A DNA stretch of 64,000 nt from Saccharomycopsis fibuligera x Saccharomycopsis cf. fibuligera (GCA_001936135.1 CP012821.1:434001-498000); one strand, 5' to 3'. Positions 31,733 to 43,756 are shown, numbered from the stretch's first letter. The notes: a model not told the origin generated them from the sequence alone. A program made the numbers and translations.

Positions 31733-32977
31733 ATGTCCAGATTCTTGTTTGCAAACGCTGCTAAGCTTCTGGGTCTTTCCAGTGGACTGAAAATCGGCAT
31801 TTCCAAAGTTGGATTCCGTGATATCTCTAGCTCAACTTTGCATTTATCTATACAAAGTCAAAATGCCAAATTTGGTACCAAACCAATCATTATCTTGAAT
31901 CACTCTCGTTTCAACTCAACAAGTTCTGCTGCTACCGCTGCTGCTGCTGCTACCAATACCAGTACTGTTTCGGAAATTACCGATAAACTTCCATCCATTA
32001 CTGACATTGCTTCTGAAACCGCCAAAGTTGCCGCCGATGTTCACTGTGATCATGTTGGCTACTTGAGTAAAATAGGTTTGGTTGATTCATGGTGGTGGCC
32101 TGCTGATTTCTTAGCAAGAACCCTTGAGGCTACTTATGTTTATACTGGCTTGCCATGGTGGGCCACTATTGCCATAGTTACAGTTGGTATGAGGCTTACC
32201 ATGTTCCCATTATATGTTAAATCATCCGATGTCACTGCTAGATTAAGTCACGTTAGAGAAGAACTAGACGATTTGAATCAAAAGACCAGAGAACTTAGCA
32301 CAGATCCTCAAATGATTCAAAAAGTCGCTGCAAAGAGAAGAAGATTGTTTCAAAAAAACGGGATCAAGCTCAGATATACGGTCACCCCATTTGTGCAAAT
32401 TCCTTTTGCTCTTGGTATGTTTGGTGCATTGAGAAAAATGGCAAACTATCCAGTCGAAGGAATGCCAACTGGTGGGTTTGCTTGGTTTACCGATTTAAGC
32501 GCTGCTGATCCGTATTTGGGTCTTCAAGTTTTAACTGCTGCTGCATTTATGGGTTTCATGAGAATTGGTGGTGAAACCGGTACTCAACAATTTAGTCCAA
32601 CTATGAAGAAAGTTTTTACTTTTTTGCCATTGGTTTCCATTCCATTGACTATGAACTTGTCCGCTGCTATTATTTGGTATTTCGCCATTAACGCGGTTTT
32701 TTCCATTTGTCAAACCACAGTATTGAAGAACAAAACTTTTAGAAAAAAATTCAACATGGCAGAAATTGCTCCTCCAAAATTTAACCCAGATGGTACTCCA
32801 AAGACTTCTAGTTTTAGTTCAATGTGGGAAAACGCTAAAAGACAAGCAGAAACTAAAAAAACCGTTGATGAAGTTCAACAAGAAAATTTGAAAAAAATGC
32901 AGGAAATTTCTAAGATAAACGGCTTGGCTTTAAAGAAAAGTGCCTTTAAGAAAACTATTTACAACGACCGTAAATAA
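31733..32977 (+). CDS. OXA1: Oxa1, mitochondrial inner-membrane insertase
   Basis: Member of the YidC/Oxa1/Alb3 family. It inserts mitochondrially encoded and some imported proteins into the inner membrane and binds the mitoribosome through its C-terminal tail. The 414-residue product begins MSRFLFANAAKLLGLSSGL, a presequence. The Oxa1 core starts near residue 110 with SWWWPADFLARTLEATY. It includes GLPWWATIAIVTVGMRLTMFPLYVKSS, the cytosolic-type helical loop, the QIPFALGMFGALRKM helix and further hydrophobic segments. The C-terminal ~80 residues are basic and coiled-coil-like. An in-frame ATG at 31511 would add 74 residues; its sequence is less presequence-like and crowds the neighbouring promoter. 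Confidence 0.96.
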   Translation: MSRFLFANAAKLLGLSSGLKIGISKVGFRDISSSTLHLSIQSQNAKFGTKPIIILNHSRFNSTSSAATAAAAATNTSTVSEITDKLPSITDIASETAKVAADVHCDHVGYLSKIGLVDSWWWPADFLARTLEATYVYTGLPWWATIAIVTVGMRLTMFPLYVKSSDVTARLSHVREELDDLNQKTRELSTDPQMIQKVAAKRRRLFQKNGIKLRYTVTPFVQIPFALGMFGALRKMANYPVEGMPTGGFAWFTDLSAADPYLGLQVLTAAAFMGFMRIGGETGTQQFSPTMKKVFTFLPLVSIPLTMNLSAAIIWYFAINAVFSICQTTVLKNKTFRKKFNMAEIAPPKFNPDGTPKTSSFSSMWENAKRQAETKKTVDEVQQENLKKMQEISKINGLALKKSAFKKTIYNDRK

Positions 32978-33017
32978 ACGGGGGAACGGGCACTAAAAAA
33001 AGCCTTTTCAAACAAAT

Positions 33018-33021
<4 letters not shown>

Positions 33022-33053
<32 letters not shown>
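33022..33053. repeat. Poly(A) run, 32 nt
   Basis: Uninterrupted A32, 45 bp past the OXA1 stop codon. Confidence 0.95.
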
Positions 33054-33057
<4 letters not shown>

Positions 33058-34258
33058 ATATTGTTATGAATCATAACTAACATTGAGCCTCATAGGTTGT
33101 TTTTTTTCAAGCAATTTCATCATCATATGAGTCTGCTTGTGGCATCATTCACTAAAATAGTAAAAATTAAAATTTCTCCACAAGGAAAGCCACTTGAGCC
33201 ATTCCCCTTTCTATACATAGACATACGCCACGTACACTTGCATAATTTAGAAACAAAGCAATACCAATGTTATCGAGAATGTTCTATATTTTACTGTTCC
33301 TTTTTTTTAAAACAAAATAATACGCTTCTATGCTTCCAACTTGACTATTAACTCAATTATTTTGCTTCATATTGTATATTTTTGGCTCTTTCTTATTGAC
33401 TTTTATCGAGAACAACTTTATATAAAAACTTTTTTTTTTAATTTCTACACACTGTACATAAAGTTTCGACTAAATCAAACTTCTCTAATTCAATCTTTTG
33501 GTTTCTTGTCCTTCTTGTAAAGTGTAAATGCTATATATGTTTTTTCGTCTTTTGGATACATGTTGTTGCCAACGGATAAAAAAGTTAAGAAAAAATACAA
33601 AACAGAAGCTAAATATGTATATCAAAAATTTCTGTACTGCATATTGTCATTGAAGGGAAGAAAGGCTAAAAAATAATAATTGAGCATGCATATCAAAAAT
33701 GGTGTCTGTTTTGATATTATTCAACCTTTGAATATATGGCTAGTGAGGCGAAGACCAAAAAACAACAGCAATAAAGCCATCATTATAGACCTTTAGAGAA
33801 ACTACTTCGTAGAAAAACTTTTAAATTAGCCAATAATTACAAACCCCAGATATTGAAAAGAAAACACAATAAAAATAAACTAGTATTGTAAACTTGTTAA
33901 CAAATAACAAAAAAATCAGTCAATAAATAAGTAGCAATTAAAACATAGAGCAGAAAAAAAAGATAACAAGATGTGATAGCAGCAAAACGTGAATAAATAA
34001 AATATTTAAAAAGGTAAAGTAAAAGACAGGAATAATAACACTGGTTGATAAATCGATTGAATAAATCAGTAAAAATGAAAAATAAGAAAAAAAATTAGAA
34101 ATTAGATTATGACAAAAATTGGAATACTGGGCTCAAATAGCTCAACAAAATGAAATTAACAAATGGGTCTAATAACAAGGAACTAAACAACAGTCAAATA
34201 ATTAGTGATAAATGAATGCTTCTGCAGAATGATTAAAAAACAAAAACTAGAAACCAGA

Positions 34259-34260
<2 letters not shown>

Positions 34261-34289
<29 letters not shown>

Positions 34290-34290
34290 G
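34261..34290. repeat. (AAAT)n microsatellite
   Basis: About six tandem AAAT units followed by a break, in AT-rich sequence past the BEM2 3' end. Confidence 0.9.
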
Positions 34291-34523
34291 CATACTGGGA
34301 GTAGAATCAGTAAAAATGAAAATGAGACAAATATATGAAAAAAAAAAAAACATTAAAAATAAACACACTGTAAATTTCAAATCTCTATAGTTGCCCAAAC
34401 TTGTCCTTCAATGGCTATTGATATCACGAGGTTTTATGTATATGAACTGGTAAAAGCAATGTTACCAAAAATTGTATTATCAAACAAAGAACACTTTCTC
34501 ATGAATTTGACGACTCGCAAAGC

Positions 34524-37500
34524 TTATTCATCTTGCTCACCACTATATAGCGTGCTATTATTGTCATATCCCGCATTAATGAAAAATGCTTCAGGATCCT
34601 TTATCATCATATAAAGTATGGATTGCAATGAACCCAAAGACCGACCAACATCATTATCCGATGCACTTAAAAAGCTCATTGAAAACACCATCGCTAAATT
34701 TGAAGCATCCATTCTATTTTTGGCTGAATGTTGTGTTACTTGATACAAATGCTGCACAATACGTTTGAGCAAGTGATAATTATAAAATGGCAATTCTTTG
34801 ATCAAGTTCGTGACATTTTCACTAACATTGTCACTCTTAGTTGCAGCAATGAAACTTGGAAGCAATTCAGCAGTAAGCAATGATTCAGGTAACTCTCGTA
34901 AATATAACTTAAAACAACCAGCTAAAGTGTTGATTTCAAGCCATCTTTGGTCTTCGAGGGATACATCATCAGATTCGTCAAATAATTGCTTCAATGCTTG
35001 AATATTAGCAACAGCACCAGGAACACGATAAAGACCAACTTCATCGAGACCGCGTACTTCAATTTCAGTCAACAATTTATCAACAACATAAGGAACAGTT
35101 CTGGCTTCTCTTTCGCAAACATGTTGAATTGGCACACCAAATACCTTGGCACCATTCTTATTTCTGGCTTCTTTAGACAAATAACTGTATCTTTTTGCCT
35201 CATTAATGCTTCGAACCCAATCGTGAGCATCACCATTACTAAGAGCTTGGAAACAATGTTCTTGCCCATCAGCATCAATGAGTTTGAAGAAACCTTCAAT
35301 ATCAGATGAATGAATGATTAGTGGCTTGCAGTTGAACAATTTGATTTGAATGCTTGCCTTTGATCTATCACTTAAATTCTTAATGTCTGGCAATTCGCTC
35401 GTACTAACGACTTTCTCTGGAGCAGACCAAGATGAGGTAACATTAATTGAAAATGGCCTTACTGCTTTATTGAAAAAACCACCAATCTTGAATCTACCTC
35501 CACTTTTACTTCCACTACCTGAAGAAGATTGCGTTGTGCTTGCTGAATGACTGGAACTTGGAGTACTGCTGTTGCTATTACCGCTGCCATTGCTGTTACC
35601 GCTGCCATTGCTGTTACCGTTGCCATTATGGTTGTTGTGTTGATTGTTAACATTGTTATTAGTAGTAACAGTACTAGTTGAGTTTTGTGGAAAAGTTCCC
35701 TTAGAATCAACCAATTCTCTGCTTTCGCTATTAGCTTCAAAAGATGATCTACTTTGCGAGCCAGTCACATGCATAGTTGAGTGTGAAGAAACCGGTTGTG
35801 GTTGTGAAATTGGTGTTCTTCTTTTGCGTTGTCTTTCCTGTATTTCAAGAGCTTCTTTCTTCTTTATGTCTCTTTTCAACTTCTCAAACTCTTCTTCAAC
35901 AAGTCGATGGAACAACTTGTTCTTTTGCTCGTTTCTAGAATAATCTTTATTTTCTTTTCTAGCAGCTTCTCTAATATCTCTCAAATCATATACGCTTCTC
36001 TTCATATTGTATAAAAACTCGAAGCGCTTTTTGATCTCATAAATCTCTTCATTAGAATATATTGACACGTCTTTTCTCAATGACAAAACATGGACAATGA
36101 GTTGATAGACATAACGGCGCTTGTCAAAATTAAGCAACAATGGATTCTCAACAGAAATATTAGGAATACAGCAGCCAATTTCCATCAATCTTTCAGAAAA
36201 CCAGCCAAAACATGGAGTTAATGGTTTAGTGTGCTCCTTCATTAAAATCTTAGCATCGAAATCTGGCACCAAATCTTCCAAACTATCCCATCTCAAAATG
36301 TTTTCTTTGGTATGTAACTTTACAGATGAGTAAATCCAATCATTGACAAACCATCTGCTTTCAGGAGCACTAACTGCCATAGCAATACAAGATTCCAAGA
36401 ATGCTGGAATTCTACCAGAATGCTTAAATTTGCCCTTGGTGAAAATGCTTGTGGCCTTCATTCTGCAGCGAATAATCGCTAACATTTGCAAGATAGAAGT
36501 CATACGATTGCGTCTTTTAGACAACGGCAATTTTGGTTCAATGATCTGGTTCAAGATGTAAGCAGTTATTTTGCCATGTAAGCCAAACAAAGCTCTGACA
36601 CTTGATGGAAATCTTGATAATAGCTTGTTATCTGGAGTGTCAACATATAAGCTTTCTAACCAAGTGAAAACATTGAACAATTTCAAATCTTCTTCAGAAA
36701 TAGCAGGAGAAGGTTGCTTGTAGGAGAAACAGCCCGTCAAAGATCTAGTCGTTTGCATTTCAAAAAGGTCCAAAACAATCATCCAGTCGCTAATTGTAGT
36801 TTGCTTGAATAGATCATACACAACCACATCCAATTTGTCAACTAATTGCTGAAGTTCCACAAATTGTGAAGATCCTGGAATGGATGCATATTCTGGAGGG
36901 AAGTCAGTTACCGACGAAAATGTATGGGATGAAGAATAAGAATCCAAAGGTCTGTAGCTTCTCTTGATGTAAAACTTTCTGATTTTTTTATACAACAATT
37001 GCAAGTTCTCATACAATTCAAATAATTCATCTTGGCCATCACTGTGCTGTTTCAAAATAGATCTCCATTCATTAGCAACTTCTTGATCAACAATTTTTAA
37101 GATATCCACGAAACATTGTTTTGTTTGTAACTCATCAGTAAAATCAGCATAGAATTCTGCAATCAAGGCATATAGAGCTTCAAGAATTCCTGCTTCGATT
37201 TGAGCAACGTATTTCCAATTTATCTCTGGATCCTTAACATCAACTTCAGAATCCCAATCAGGGAATGGCATGTCACTTGATGTAGCAGCGTCCTTATTTT
37301 CTTTTAACTTTTTAATAGATATAGCAGCACTTTTTGCCCCAACAAATCTTCTTCCTAAACCTTCAATTAACGTAGTCAAATTACAGAAGCTCTTATAAGA
37401 TGCAAAAAAGCTGTCTGTGTAAACACCAATATCCATATCTAATTTAATGCTTCTGCCAACAAGGTTATGCTTAGCCAAGTATCTCTGGATATCATCTTTG

Positions 37501-40500
37501 TTAATATGAGAACTGAAAATGTTTGGTGTTAGCACCAAGATGTCCAACAATTTTTCAAATGAAGATGCTTTAGCCACTACATTGATTAGCACTGGTCTAT
37601 TTTCACCATCTTCAAAATGACTAGATCCCGGGCTTCTCAGCTCAGTATGGCTATCATTTCCCACAGCTTTGAAAATCAAATCATTACCGACATGGAACAC
37701 GTCAGAGTCAATATTTAATAAATCAAAGATTGCATCTGCTAAAGAAGTATTTTTCTCCCAGTTTGAATGTTGGGTGATACTCCAGTAATCGACTAAGTTC
37801 ACTCCAGTAACAGCTTGAGTTTTACCAACCTCTGATATTGTTCCTCTTCTAACATTTTTTGATTTTGGAGTGCCTGCTTCAATAAGCGCGTTCTTGTCAA
37901 ACAATCTGTAACTTGGTAAAACGTCAGTGAAAAGTACAGGGAAATATGTTCCAACAGTCAACGCTGGTTTGTCATTCTCATAGTCGCTGTAAAATTGGTA
38001 CAAGGAGCTGTTGGTAGCTGGTTCAGTAATGAGTGATAATTGCATAATATCTTCTTGTCGTAATCTAGACAATGAAACATGAATCCCAAGTAAATTGTAA
38101 AGAAGTCTTTGAACCTTCGGAATTGGAGGCCGAAGCTCTCCAAAATTCTTAGACTCTTGAACAGTAGCGAGATACTCGTCCCATCTGTTGAACGAGATCT
38201 TAACTCTTTGAACTCTCTTTTCACACTGTTTCAACGTAATGTTTGAAGTGAGCTTTACTGCCAAATCACCAAAATACGGAACAACACAGTACTTGGAGTA
38301 CTTTTCGCCAATACCTTGAGGTGCAATAACATGATAGGAAGACTTATGAGCAGTATCACTAGTCATATTTCTTCTATCCAATTCAAACACAACTTGACCC
38401 CATTCACTACTAACTCGTTTCAATGTCTGAGAGTCAACCGTGGCCCACGTCTTTTTTAACCTAAGCACTGGAATGGAACAGATCACAGTAGCAATAGCCA
38501 ACCAACTGACCATATCACCTTTTTTGTCAAAAATAGAACCCAATTCGACCCATTTTTGAATAACTCTTGCTCTAAAGTTGATGTTACGCTTGGATTCCTC
38601 ATCTTCGAAAAGATGGTTCACTAACAATCGGCCCAAGTAATGAATGTTGTTGACAGGATCAAAAACCAATGGATTGTATCTAGAATAAGAGTACCCGGTT
38701 TCATATAACAATGAAGCGTCTGTCTTTGGATTCCATTCACTGTTGAACTTCAAGTCTATCAAATTGATCTGGTCACTGAATTCGTCCAAATTCATCTTTA
38801 TAAAAGTTTCTGCAGATAAACTAGTTTCATCCTTTGCTAAACTTCTAGAAGGTGAATTGCTATCAAACACTAACAATTCGGTCATTTTTTGTTGTTGCAA
38901 AACAACTTTTTGGTTCAATTCTTTGGCAAGATTTTCATTATGAACGCTAATCAATTCTAACAACTTGAGCAACTTTTCAAAAATAATTTGATCTAACAAC
39001 ATTCCCGGAAATTGTTCCTGAACAATTGAAACAACCAAGGCAAGTCTGTTGGTTATTATAGTGTCTGTGGTATCACTGATTATGATTTTTTGTCTTGAGG
39101 TCAATATTGGTGATAATGGAAATCTGAAACCGTTTACTTTGTTCTTAAATCTTATCAGTGAATCATTGCTCATAAAGATCACTGCGTATTGAACGAAATA
39201 TCCAATGGCGATTTTAGTGTCACCAAACAATGGGATTACTGATATCAATTGAGAGGAAAGTCTAGTATCTGGTGAAGTATTAAATAATACTGCATGACAC
39301 ACTGCTTCCAAAGAACCATTCGAAAGAGTGTCATTCTCGTCGAATTGTAAATCAGGATGTGGGTAGACTTCAGAAATGTAAGAAATCTGGGCTTTTGACG
39401 GGAATCCGCCAGGTTGTCTGGTATTATTATTCAAAGTGACGGTACTCCAACTGTTGGGTAAAGAAGGTTTCTGAACCTTAATATTATTTTTCTCAGCATT
39501 CTCATTTCTAGAAACATTATCATTTGAATCTGCGCTTAAGGATCTTGAATTCTCTTCAGTTATAGTAGGCACTGGACTCAACGATTGATTATTGCTGTTA
39601 GCGCCACCGGGATTCAAGACCTCGCCGCTACTATGAGCATCGCTAGGTTGGAAGTACTTGATACCAAGGTCATTAGGAGGCTTATATAAAAACAAGTTTG
39701 AACCCTTGAGTTCTGCACGATATAGTTTCCAAGTATCTGATGTGACAGAAGCAGACCAGGAAGTCATATTAGACCCTTTATTAATCCAGCCAGTTTTGAA
39801 TACAGCCTGATCGTAATTAGAGCTGTTTATTCTAGCTTGTGGATTTCGGACATTATTGCTTGAACCTGAGGAACGAGATACAAGGGTAGATGCTGAATCT
39901 TCCTTTGTATTGTTTGATTGAGATGGCCTAAGGTCATAATCTTTGCTGACGTTTTCGGTATTATTAGACATATGCTGAGATTGAGAGCGCTGAGGTCCTG
40001 GTTCAGATTGAGGCTGCAATTTTGGTTGCGTTGATATCTGCTGCTGCGGCTGTTGTTGTTGTTGTTGTTGTTGCTGTTGTTGTTGTTGCTGTTGTTGTTG
40101 TGATTGTTGTTGCTGTTGTTGTTGTGGTTGTTGTTGTTGCTGTTGTTGTTGTTGTTGTTGGGTAAGATGTTGCCTCGTTGATTCTTCAGAAGATTTTCTC
40201 GACATTTTAGAAGGCGACTGAGGAGTTTGTTGTTTACTTTGACCTGAATCTGAATGTTTTGGAGTTGGCAAAAGGTACTGCGAAGCAGCATTGGAAGCAG
40301 CGGTAGGTGCTGTTGCACTCGATGTCAGTTTTGGAGTTGGCAAAAAATATTGTGAAGCGCCAGCAGTAGCAACGCTTGAACTAGCATTAAGAGACTTCTT
40401 TGACGTGCTGTTAGTGCTATCAATTGTGCTAGTATCCGTGTTATGTATTGAAGAAGCGTTATTAAGATTACCAGTGGCATCTTTCTGTTTTGAATCGGTA

Positions 40501-41150
40501 TTATTGTTGGCGCTAAGGCTGCTGATATCTCCATGAGAAGAATGAATTGCTCTGCTAATAGAGGAATTCAGGCCAGAATTAGAAGTTTCATTTTCATAAA
40601 TAGTGGCATTATTAAACGCTGAGGACAAATTATTGACTGCCATATCTGAACTGTCCTTTTTATTATCGCTAGCTAACTCATTTTTATGGGCCGCAGGAAT
40701 TGGGGAAGCATAAGAACCAGGTGCAGCACTATGATGCTGTTGGTTGATTGGCTCTTCGTTGGTGATTATACTGTTCTGCTCGTTTTCTGCACCAACCGGT
40801 TTGTGAGAATATTCGGAAATGTTATCATAAATCTGACTATCCAAACTTTTTCTGCCAGCCGGATCTATCAAAGTACTTGAAGCCTTTGAGTTTCTTTGGC
40901 TGGGAGTATTAGCTTTCAAATTTGAGTACGGATGCTGTTGAGAGCGGGCGAAAGCAGGTGTAGAAGGTTCCACACTTGAATTGTGGATGTCAGTTTCTAC
41001 ACTTTTGTTTGTATTTTTTGAGTCAAATAAAGAGCGACTATTTCCCAACCTACTTGATGTCCTCAGTGGTTTCGACAGAGAAGCGCTGCTGCTGTTTAAG
41101 GATTTTTCGTTGACGCTCTTTCTTTTAGTGCTCCAGCGCATTTTCTTCAT
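34524..41150 (-). CDS. BEM2: Bem2-type Rho GTPase-activating protein
   Basis: GAP for Rho-family GTPases (Rho1, Cdc42 in yeast), controlling bud emergence, actin polarity and cell-wall signalling. The 2208-residue product is close to S. cerevisiae Bem2 (2167). It starts MKKMRWSTKRKS, followed by ~450 residues of Ser/Asn-rich disorder with a broken polyGln block (about 330-370). The middle has segments resembling the RasGEF-N/CDC25-like domains of Bem2. A low-complexity Asn/Gly/Ser run leads to a PH-like domain (about 1870-2000). The C-terminal RhoGAP domain (about 2020-2190) has the arginine finger in EVGLYRVPG and the conserved NTLAGCFKLYLRELPE helix. The GAP appears catalytically intact; the CDC25-like part is not known to be active in this family. 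Confidence 0.95.
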   Translation of the reverse strand: MKKMRWSTKRKSVNEKSLNSSSASLSKPLRTSSRLGNSRSLFDSKNTNKSVETDIHNSSVEPSTPAFARSQQHPYSNLKANTPSQRNSKASSTLIDPAGRKSLDSQIYDNISEYSHKPVGAENEQNSIITNEEPINQQHHSAAPGSYASPIPAAHKNELASDNKKDSSDMAVNNLSSAFNNATIYENETSNSGLNSSISRAIHSSHGDISSLSANNNTDSKQKDATGNLNNASSIHNTDTSTIDSTNSTSKKSLNASSSVATAGASQYFLPTPKLTSSATAPTAASNAASQYLLPTPKHSDSGQSKQQTPQSPSKMSRKSSEESTRQHLTQQQQQQQQQQQPQQQQQQQSQQQQQQQQQQQQQQQQQPQQQISTQPKLQPQSEPGPQRSQSQHMSNNTENVSKDYDLRPSQSNNTKEDSASTLVSRSSGSSNNVRNPQARINSSNYDQAVFKTGWINKGSNMTSWSASVTSDTWKLYRAELKGSNLFLYKPPNDLGIKYFQPSDAHSSGEVLNPGGANSNNQSLSPVPTITEENSRSLSADSNDNVSRNENAEKNNIKVQKPSLPNSWSTVTLNNNTRQPGGFPSKAQISYISEVYPHPDLQFDENDTLSNGSLEAVCHAVLFNTSPDTRLSSQLISVIPLFGDTKIAIGYFVQYAVIFMSNDSLIRFKNKVNGFRFPLSPILTSRQKIIISDTTDTIITNRLALVVSIVQEQFPGMLLDQIIFEKLLKLLELISVHNENLAKELNQKVVLQQQKMTELLVFDSNSPSRSLAKDETSLSAETFIKMNLDEFSDQINLIDLKFNSEWNPKTDASLLYETGYSYSRYNPLVFDPVNNIHYLGRLLVNHLFEDEESKRNINFRARVIQKWVELGSIFDKKGDMVSWLAIATVICSIPVLRLKKTWATVDSQTLKRVSSEWGQVVFELDRRNMTSDTAHKSSYHVIAPQGIGEKYSKYCVVPYFGDLAVKLTSNITLKQCEKRVQRVKISFNRWDEYLATVQESKNFGELRPPIPKVQRLLYNLLGIHVSLSRLRQEDIMQLSLITEPATNSSLYQFYSDYENDKPALTVGTYFPVLFTDVLPSYRLFDKNALIEAGTPKSKNVRRGTISEVGKTQAVTGVNLVDYWSITQHSNWEKNTSLADAIFDLLNIDSDVFHVGNDLIFKAVGNDSHTELRSPGSSHFEDGENRPVLINVVAKASSFEKLLDILVLTPNIFSSHINKDDIQRYLAKHNLVGRSIKLDMDIGVYTDSFFASYKSFCNLTTLIEGLGRRFVGAKSAAISIKKLKENKDAATSSDMPFPDWDSEVDVKDPEINWKYVAQIEAGILEALYALIAEFYADFTDELQTKQCFVDILKIVDQEVANEWRSILKQHSDGQDELFELYENLQLLYKKIRKFYIKRSYRPLDSYSSSHTFSSVTDFPPEYASIPGSSQFVELQQLVDKLDVVVYDLFKQTTISDWMIVLDLFEMQTTRSLTGCFSYKQPSPAISEEDLKLFNVFTWLESLYVDTPDNKLLSRFPSSVRALFGLHGKITAYILNQIIEPKLPLSKRRNRMTSILQMLAIIRCRMKATSIFTKGKFKHSGRIPAFLESCIAMAVSAPESRWFVNDWIYSSVKLHTKENILRWDSLEDLVPDFDAKILMKEHTKPLTPCFGWFSERLMEIGCCIPNISVENPLLLNFDKRRYVYQLIVHVLSLRKDVSIYSNEEIYEIKKRFEFLYNMKRSVYDLRDIREAARKENKDYSRNEQKNKLFHRLVEEEFEKLKRDIKKKEALEIQERQRKRRTPISQPQPVSSHSTMHVTGSQSRSSFEANSESRELVDSKGTFPQNSTSTVTTNNNVNNQHNNHNGNGNSNGSGNSNGSGNSNSSTPSSSHSASTTQSSSGSGSKSGGRFKIGGFFNKAVRPFSINVTSSWSAPEKVVSTSELPDIKNLSDRSKASIQIKLFNCKPLIIHSSDIEGFFKLIDADGQEHCFQALSNGDAHDWVRSINEAKRYSYLSKEARNKNGAKVFGVPIQHVCEREARTVPYVVDKLLTEIEVRGLDEVGLYRVPGAVANIQALKQLFDESDDVSLEDQRWLEINTLAGCFKLYLRELPESLLTAELLPSFIAATKSDNVSENVTNLIKELPFYNYHLLKRIVQHLYQVTQHSAKNRMDASNLAMVFSMSFLSASDNDVGRSLGSLQSILYMMIKDPEAFFINAGYDNNSTLYSGEQDE
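40040..40160 (-). repeat. Interrupted polyGln tract in BEM2
   Basis: CAA/CAG codons (TTG/CTG on the plus strand) encode about 40 residues, mostly Gln, interrupted by Pro and Ser. Length variation between strains is likely. Confidence 0.95.
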
Positions 41151-42503
41151 GATGTACGGTTCCTTGATTTATGCTTTCTGGTAACCTTTATCAGTTAAAA
41201 GAATTTTAAACTCGCGCTAATAGGCTTTTCGAGGAAGCACGGAATGGGGGTTGTAAAGATGTTTTCCAAATAAAAGCCCACAACTTGATATCTGTAAAAA
41301 ACAGATTTAGAATAAAAATGAGAAAAGAAAAAAAATCAAAAGCGAAAGTTCGCGGTACGGACAAAAAGACACGAACCGCCAAGTTGCAAAAAAAAAGACA
41401 AATCCAACAGGTGATTTGCAACCAACTAATTGAACAAAGCCGCTTTGATGCTATGCGATTTCCAACCAAGTATTCGATACTTTGATGCTGGTAATTGTAC
41501 ACCGTTGGTTAATCGCGAAAGCGGTTTGCGAGTTAAAACGGTTATCGGTTGAGGATTGGGGTGTGTACTTGCTATTATTGATGGTCCTAAACCAGTACAA
41601 TACCAGAATCAAGCAGTGAGAAAGAACAACGCACTGTAAATGTTGACTAAAGGGAACGAATAGAGACTGTCGGAACCGACAAAGGAACGATCGATGCTAG
41701 ATGATGGGGAAATTAGAGGAGGATAAAAGGTTGGTTCGGTTGTTAGCAAAAAGAGAGGGAATTAGAAACAAAGCAGAGAGCTGGAAATAAAGCAGAAAAA
41801 GAAAAGAAAAAGGACGAACGAAAGAGAGAGCGAAAACACAGCGGGGCGGAACGCTGCAAACTGTAAACGTAACAGGAAACCAACACTCTCAACGCTCGCT
41901 GGCAGTGCCCGTCCCTCGGAAATCATGTGATACGGCAGTTGGTGCAACAGTTGGTAAGCTATGGCGTTACAAAACAAATCAATTCGGGCAACAAAAACGC
42001 TAATTACATGCAAACGTCAAACCGCAGTGGCCCTCGGATATACATCACAGGATGGTGAGAAGAGAAAGCGTGCACTGTATATTCCACACTGCTTCAGACA
42101 TTTCTCGGAGAAGCCTACAGAATTATTCAAAAATAACTATTATGTTCGTCTTGCAGAGCCTCTTGCATCTTCAGCATCTGTGAAAGAACAGCTGGAGCAG
42201 GCGCGATAGCAGTAGCGACATGGTGGTGGGTCTTTTCAGGGGAAAATTCACAGAAATACAGCAGCGGTTTTGTGTCAGCGTCCCATTTGCAACGTAACTG
42301 TCGTAACACTGCAGCTTTTGATACAGCCCAAAGCACTATTTTTGGATCAAAAAGTACTGTCACCCGGACATTGGTTTCCGAATTGGGCGCATTTACTGTT
42401 TTCGTCTGGAACTATCGATGCCAAGATGATTTTACCATACCATTAGTCTTACTGCTTGTCACAGTGCTGGCACTTTTTAAGACAAAACACAAATAGAAAA
42501 AAG

Positions 42504-42529
42504 AAAAAAAAAAAAAAAAAAAAAAAAAA
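42504..42529. repeat. Poly(A) run, 26 nt
   Basis: Uninterrupted A26 in the BEM2-YOS9 interval. Confidence 0.95.
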
Positions 42530-43756
42530 GGCAGTATACCTCAACTTGCATATTGATTGTTCCTACCTAGGATACTGATATATATCACAAATATTGAATG
42601 TCGAGGCTCCCGCACACGAGCTCCAACGCCACCTATCCCCAGAACATCTACGCTTTTCACTGCAAGATCTGCAAGTTGCGGTACTTTAAATCGGTTTCAA
42701 CAACCTGCTAGTGCAGCTTACTGCAGTAAATTGCCCCTTTTCGGAGTTTTTACGAAATGTAATCGGTCACAGAATATGAAAATATGCATTACAGTGCAGA
42801 TACATAACAAATCTATGGGCTGCAATAAAATAAAATCCAACCCCTCGGCCCGTTCCACGTCCTCCGTCCTCTGTTCCGAGCTGTTGTTGTGTGATTATTC
42901 CGAGGGCATTCAGGAGTGCAGAATTGGGTAACAGCAGCTGTTAACATCAGCATTAATATTGGTGTTTTGCTACGTTTTGTTACTCCACAATATTTTATGA
43001 TGTTTATTCTGTTTTATTCACATTGGATAGCATCTCATTCGGGTCTCTGGAGACGCGTTGATCTCATACCAATTAACTGCTAATTCCGCCACCTGGCAGG
43101 CGGATCTCAACGATTATCGATCGCAGTGCTGCAGGCAGAGTATGTACTGTACAGACTTTCTTTAACATGCTTATATATAAATAAGGTTGGCTGGCAACAT
43201 TTTGACTGACAGTGAATGTACATATTGTTATCATTGCGTAACTGGCTCAGTAGCTTCCTAATTATATATTATATATTAGGCGTGCAATGAGGCTTTAATG
43301 GACTTATTTCTACACTATCGCCGATCATCAGCAAACGTGTCTTTTACGCTTCCGTGAATCTGAATTTGAATTGTTGAATGCTGCTTTGGCTGATACTCTC
43401 AAGAGCCTGTGCTTATAAACGTGAAAACGTACAACCATGTAAATAGTCTGTTGTTTGTCTTCGCAAGGATTTTCAGTGCGTTTTCTATATTCCGTAGCCA
43501 ACTAACGCGGTTACTTATCTGGCTTTCAAAAAACACTTTATTGTTTTAACAATATGAACATTGGCTCTATATACTTCATATTAATAAAAATAACCGAATA
43601 TTCGATGTTGTCAACAGTGTTTTATTTCTACCTATTAGGTTCTATTGAAGTATTGCATTGTGGTTTACCTCAACATCGAAAAATCACTGATCTTGAGGCA
43701 ACAACACTGAAGTTATTATGCAGTACTTTGTGCATTGGTACAACCGTTTATTTGTC

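Larger units (their letters stand above)
32978..34523. other. 1.5-kb AT-rich convergent intergenic region
   Basis: Between convergent OXA1 and BEM2. It carries a 32-nt A run (33022-33053), an (AAAT)n microsatellite (34261-34290) and very AT-rich sequence throughout. Short ORFs look random. No gene is supported. Confidence 0.65.

Noticed and set aside
41961-42209. 82-codon ORF with an ATG in the BEM2 upstream gap
   Set aside because: Composition is not clearly non-random, no family is recognised and other frames overlap; kept out of the feature list.
42557-42931. 124-codon ORF
   Set aside because: It begins with TTG rather than ATG, and no domain or conserved motif is seen.
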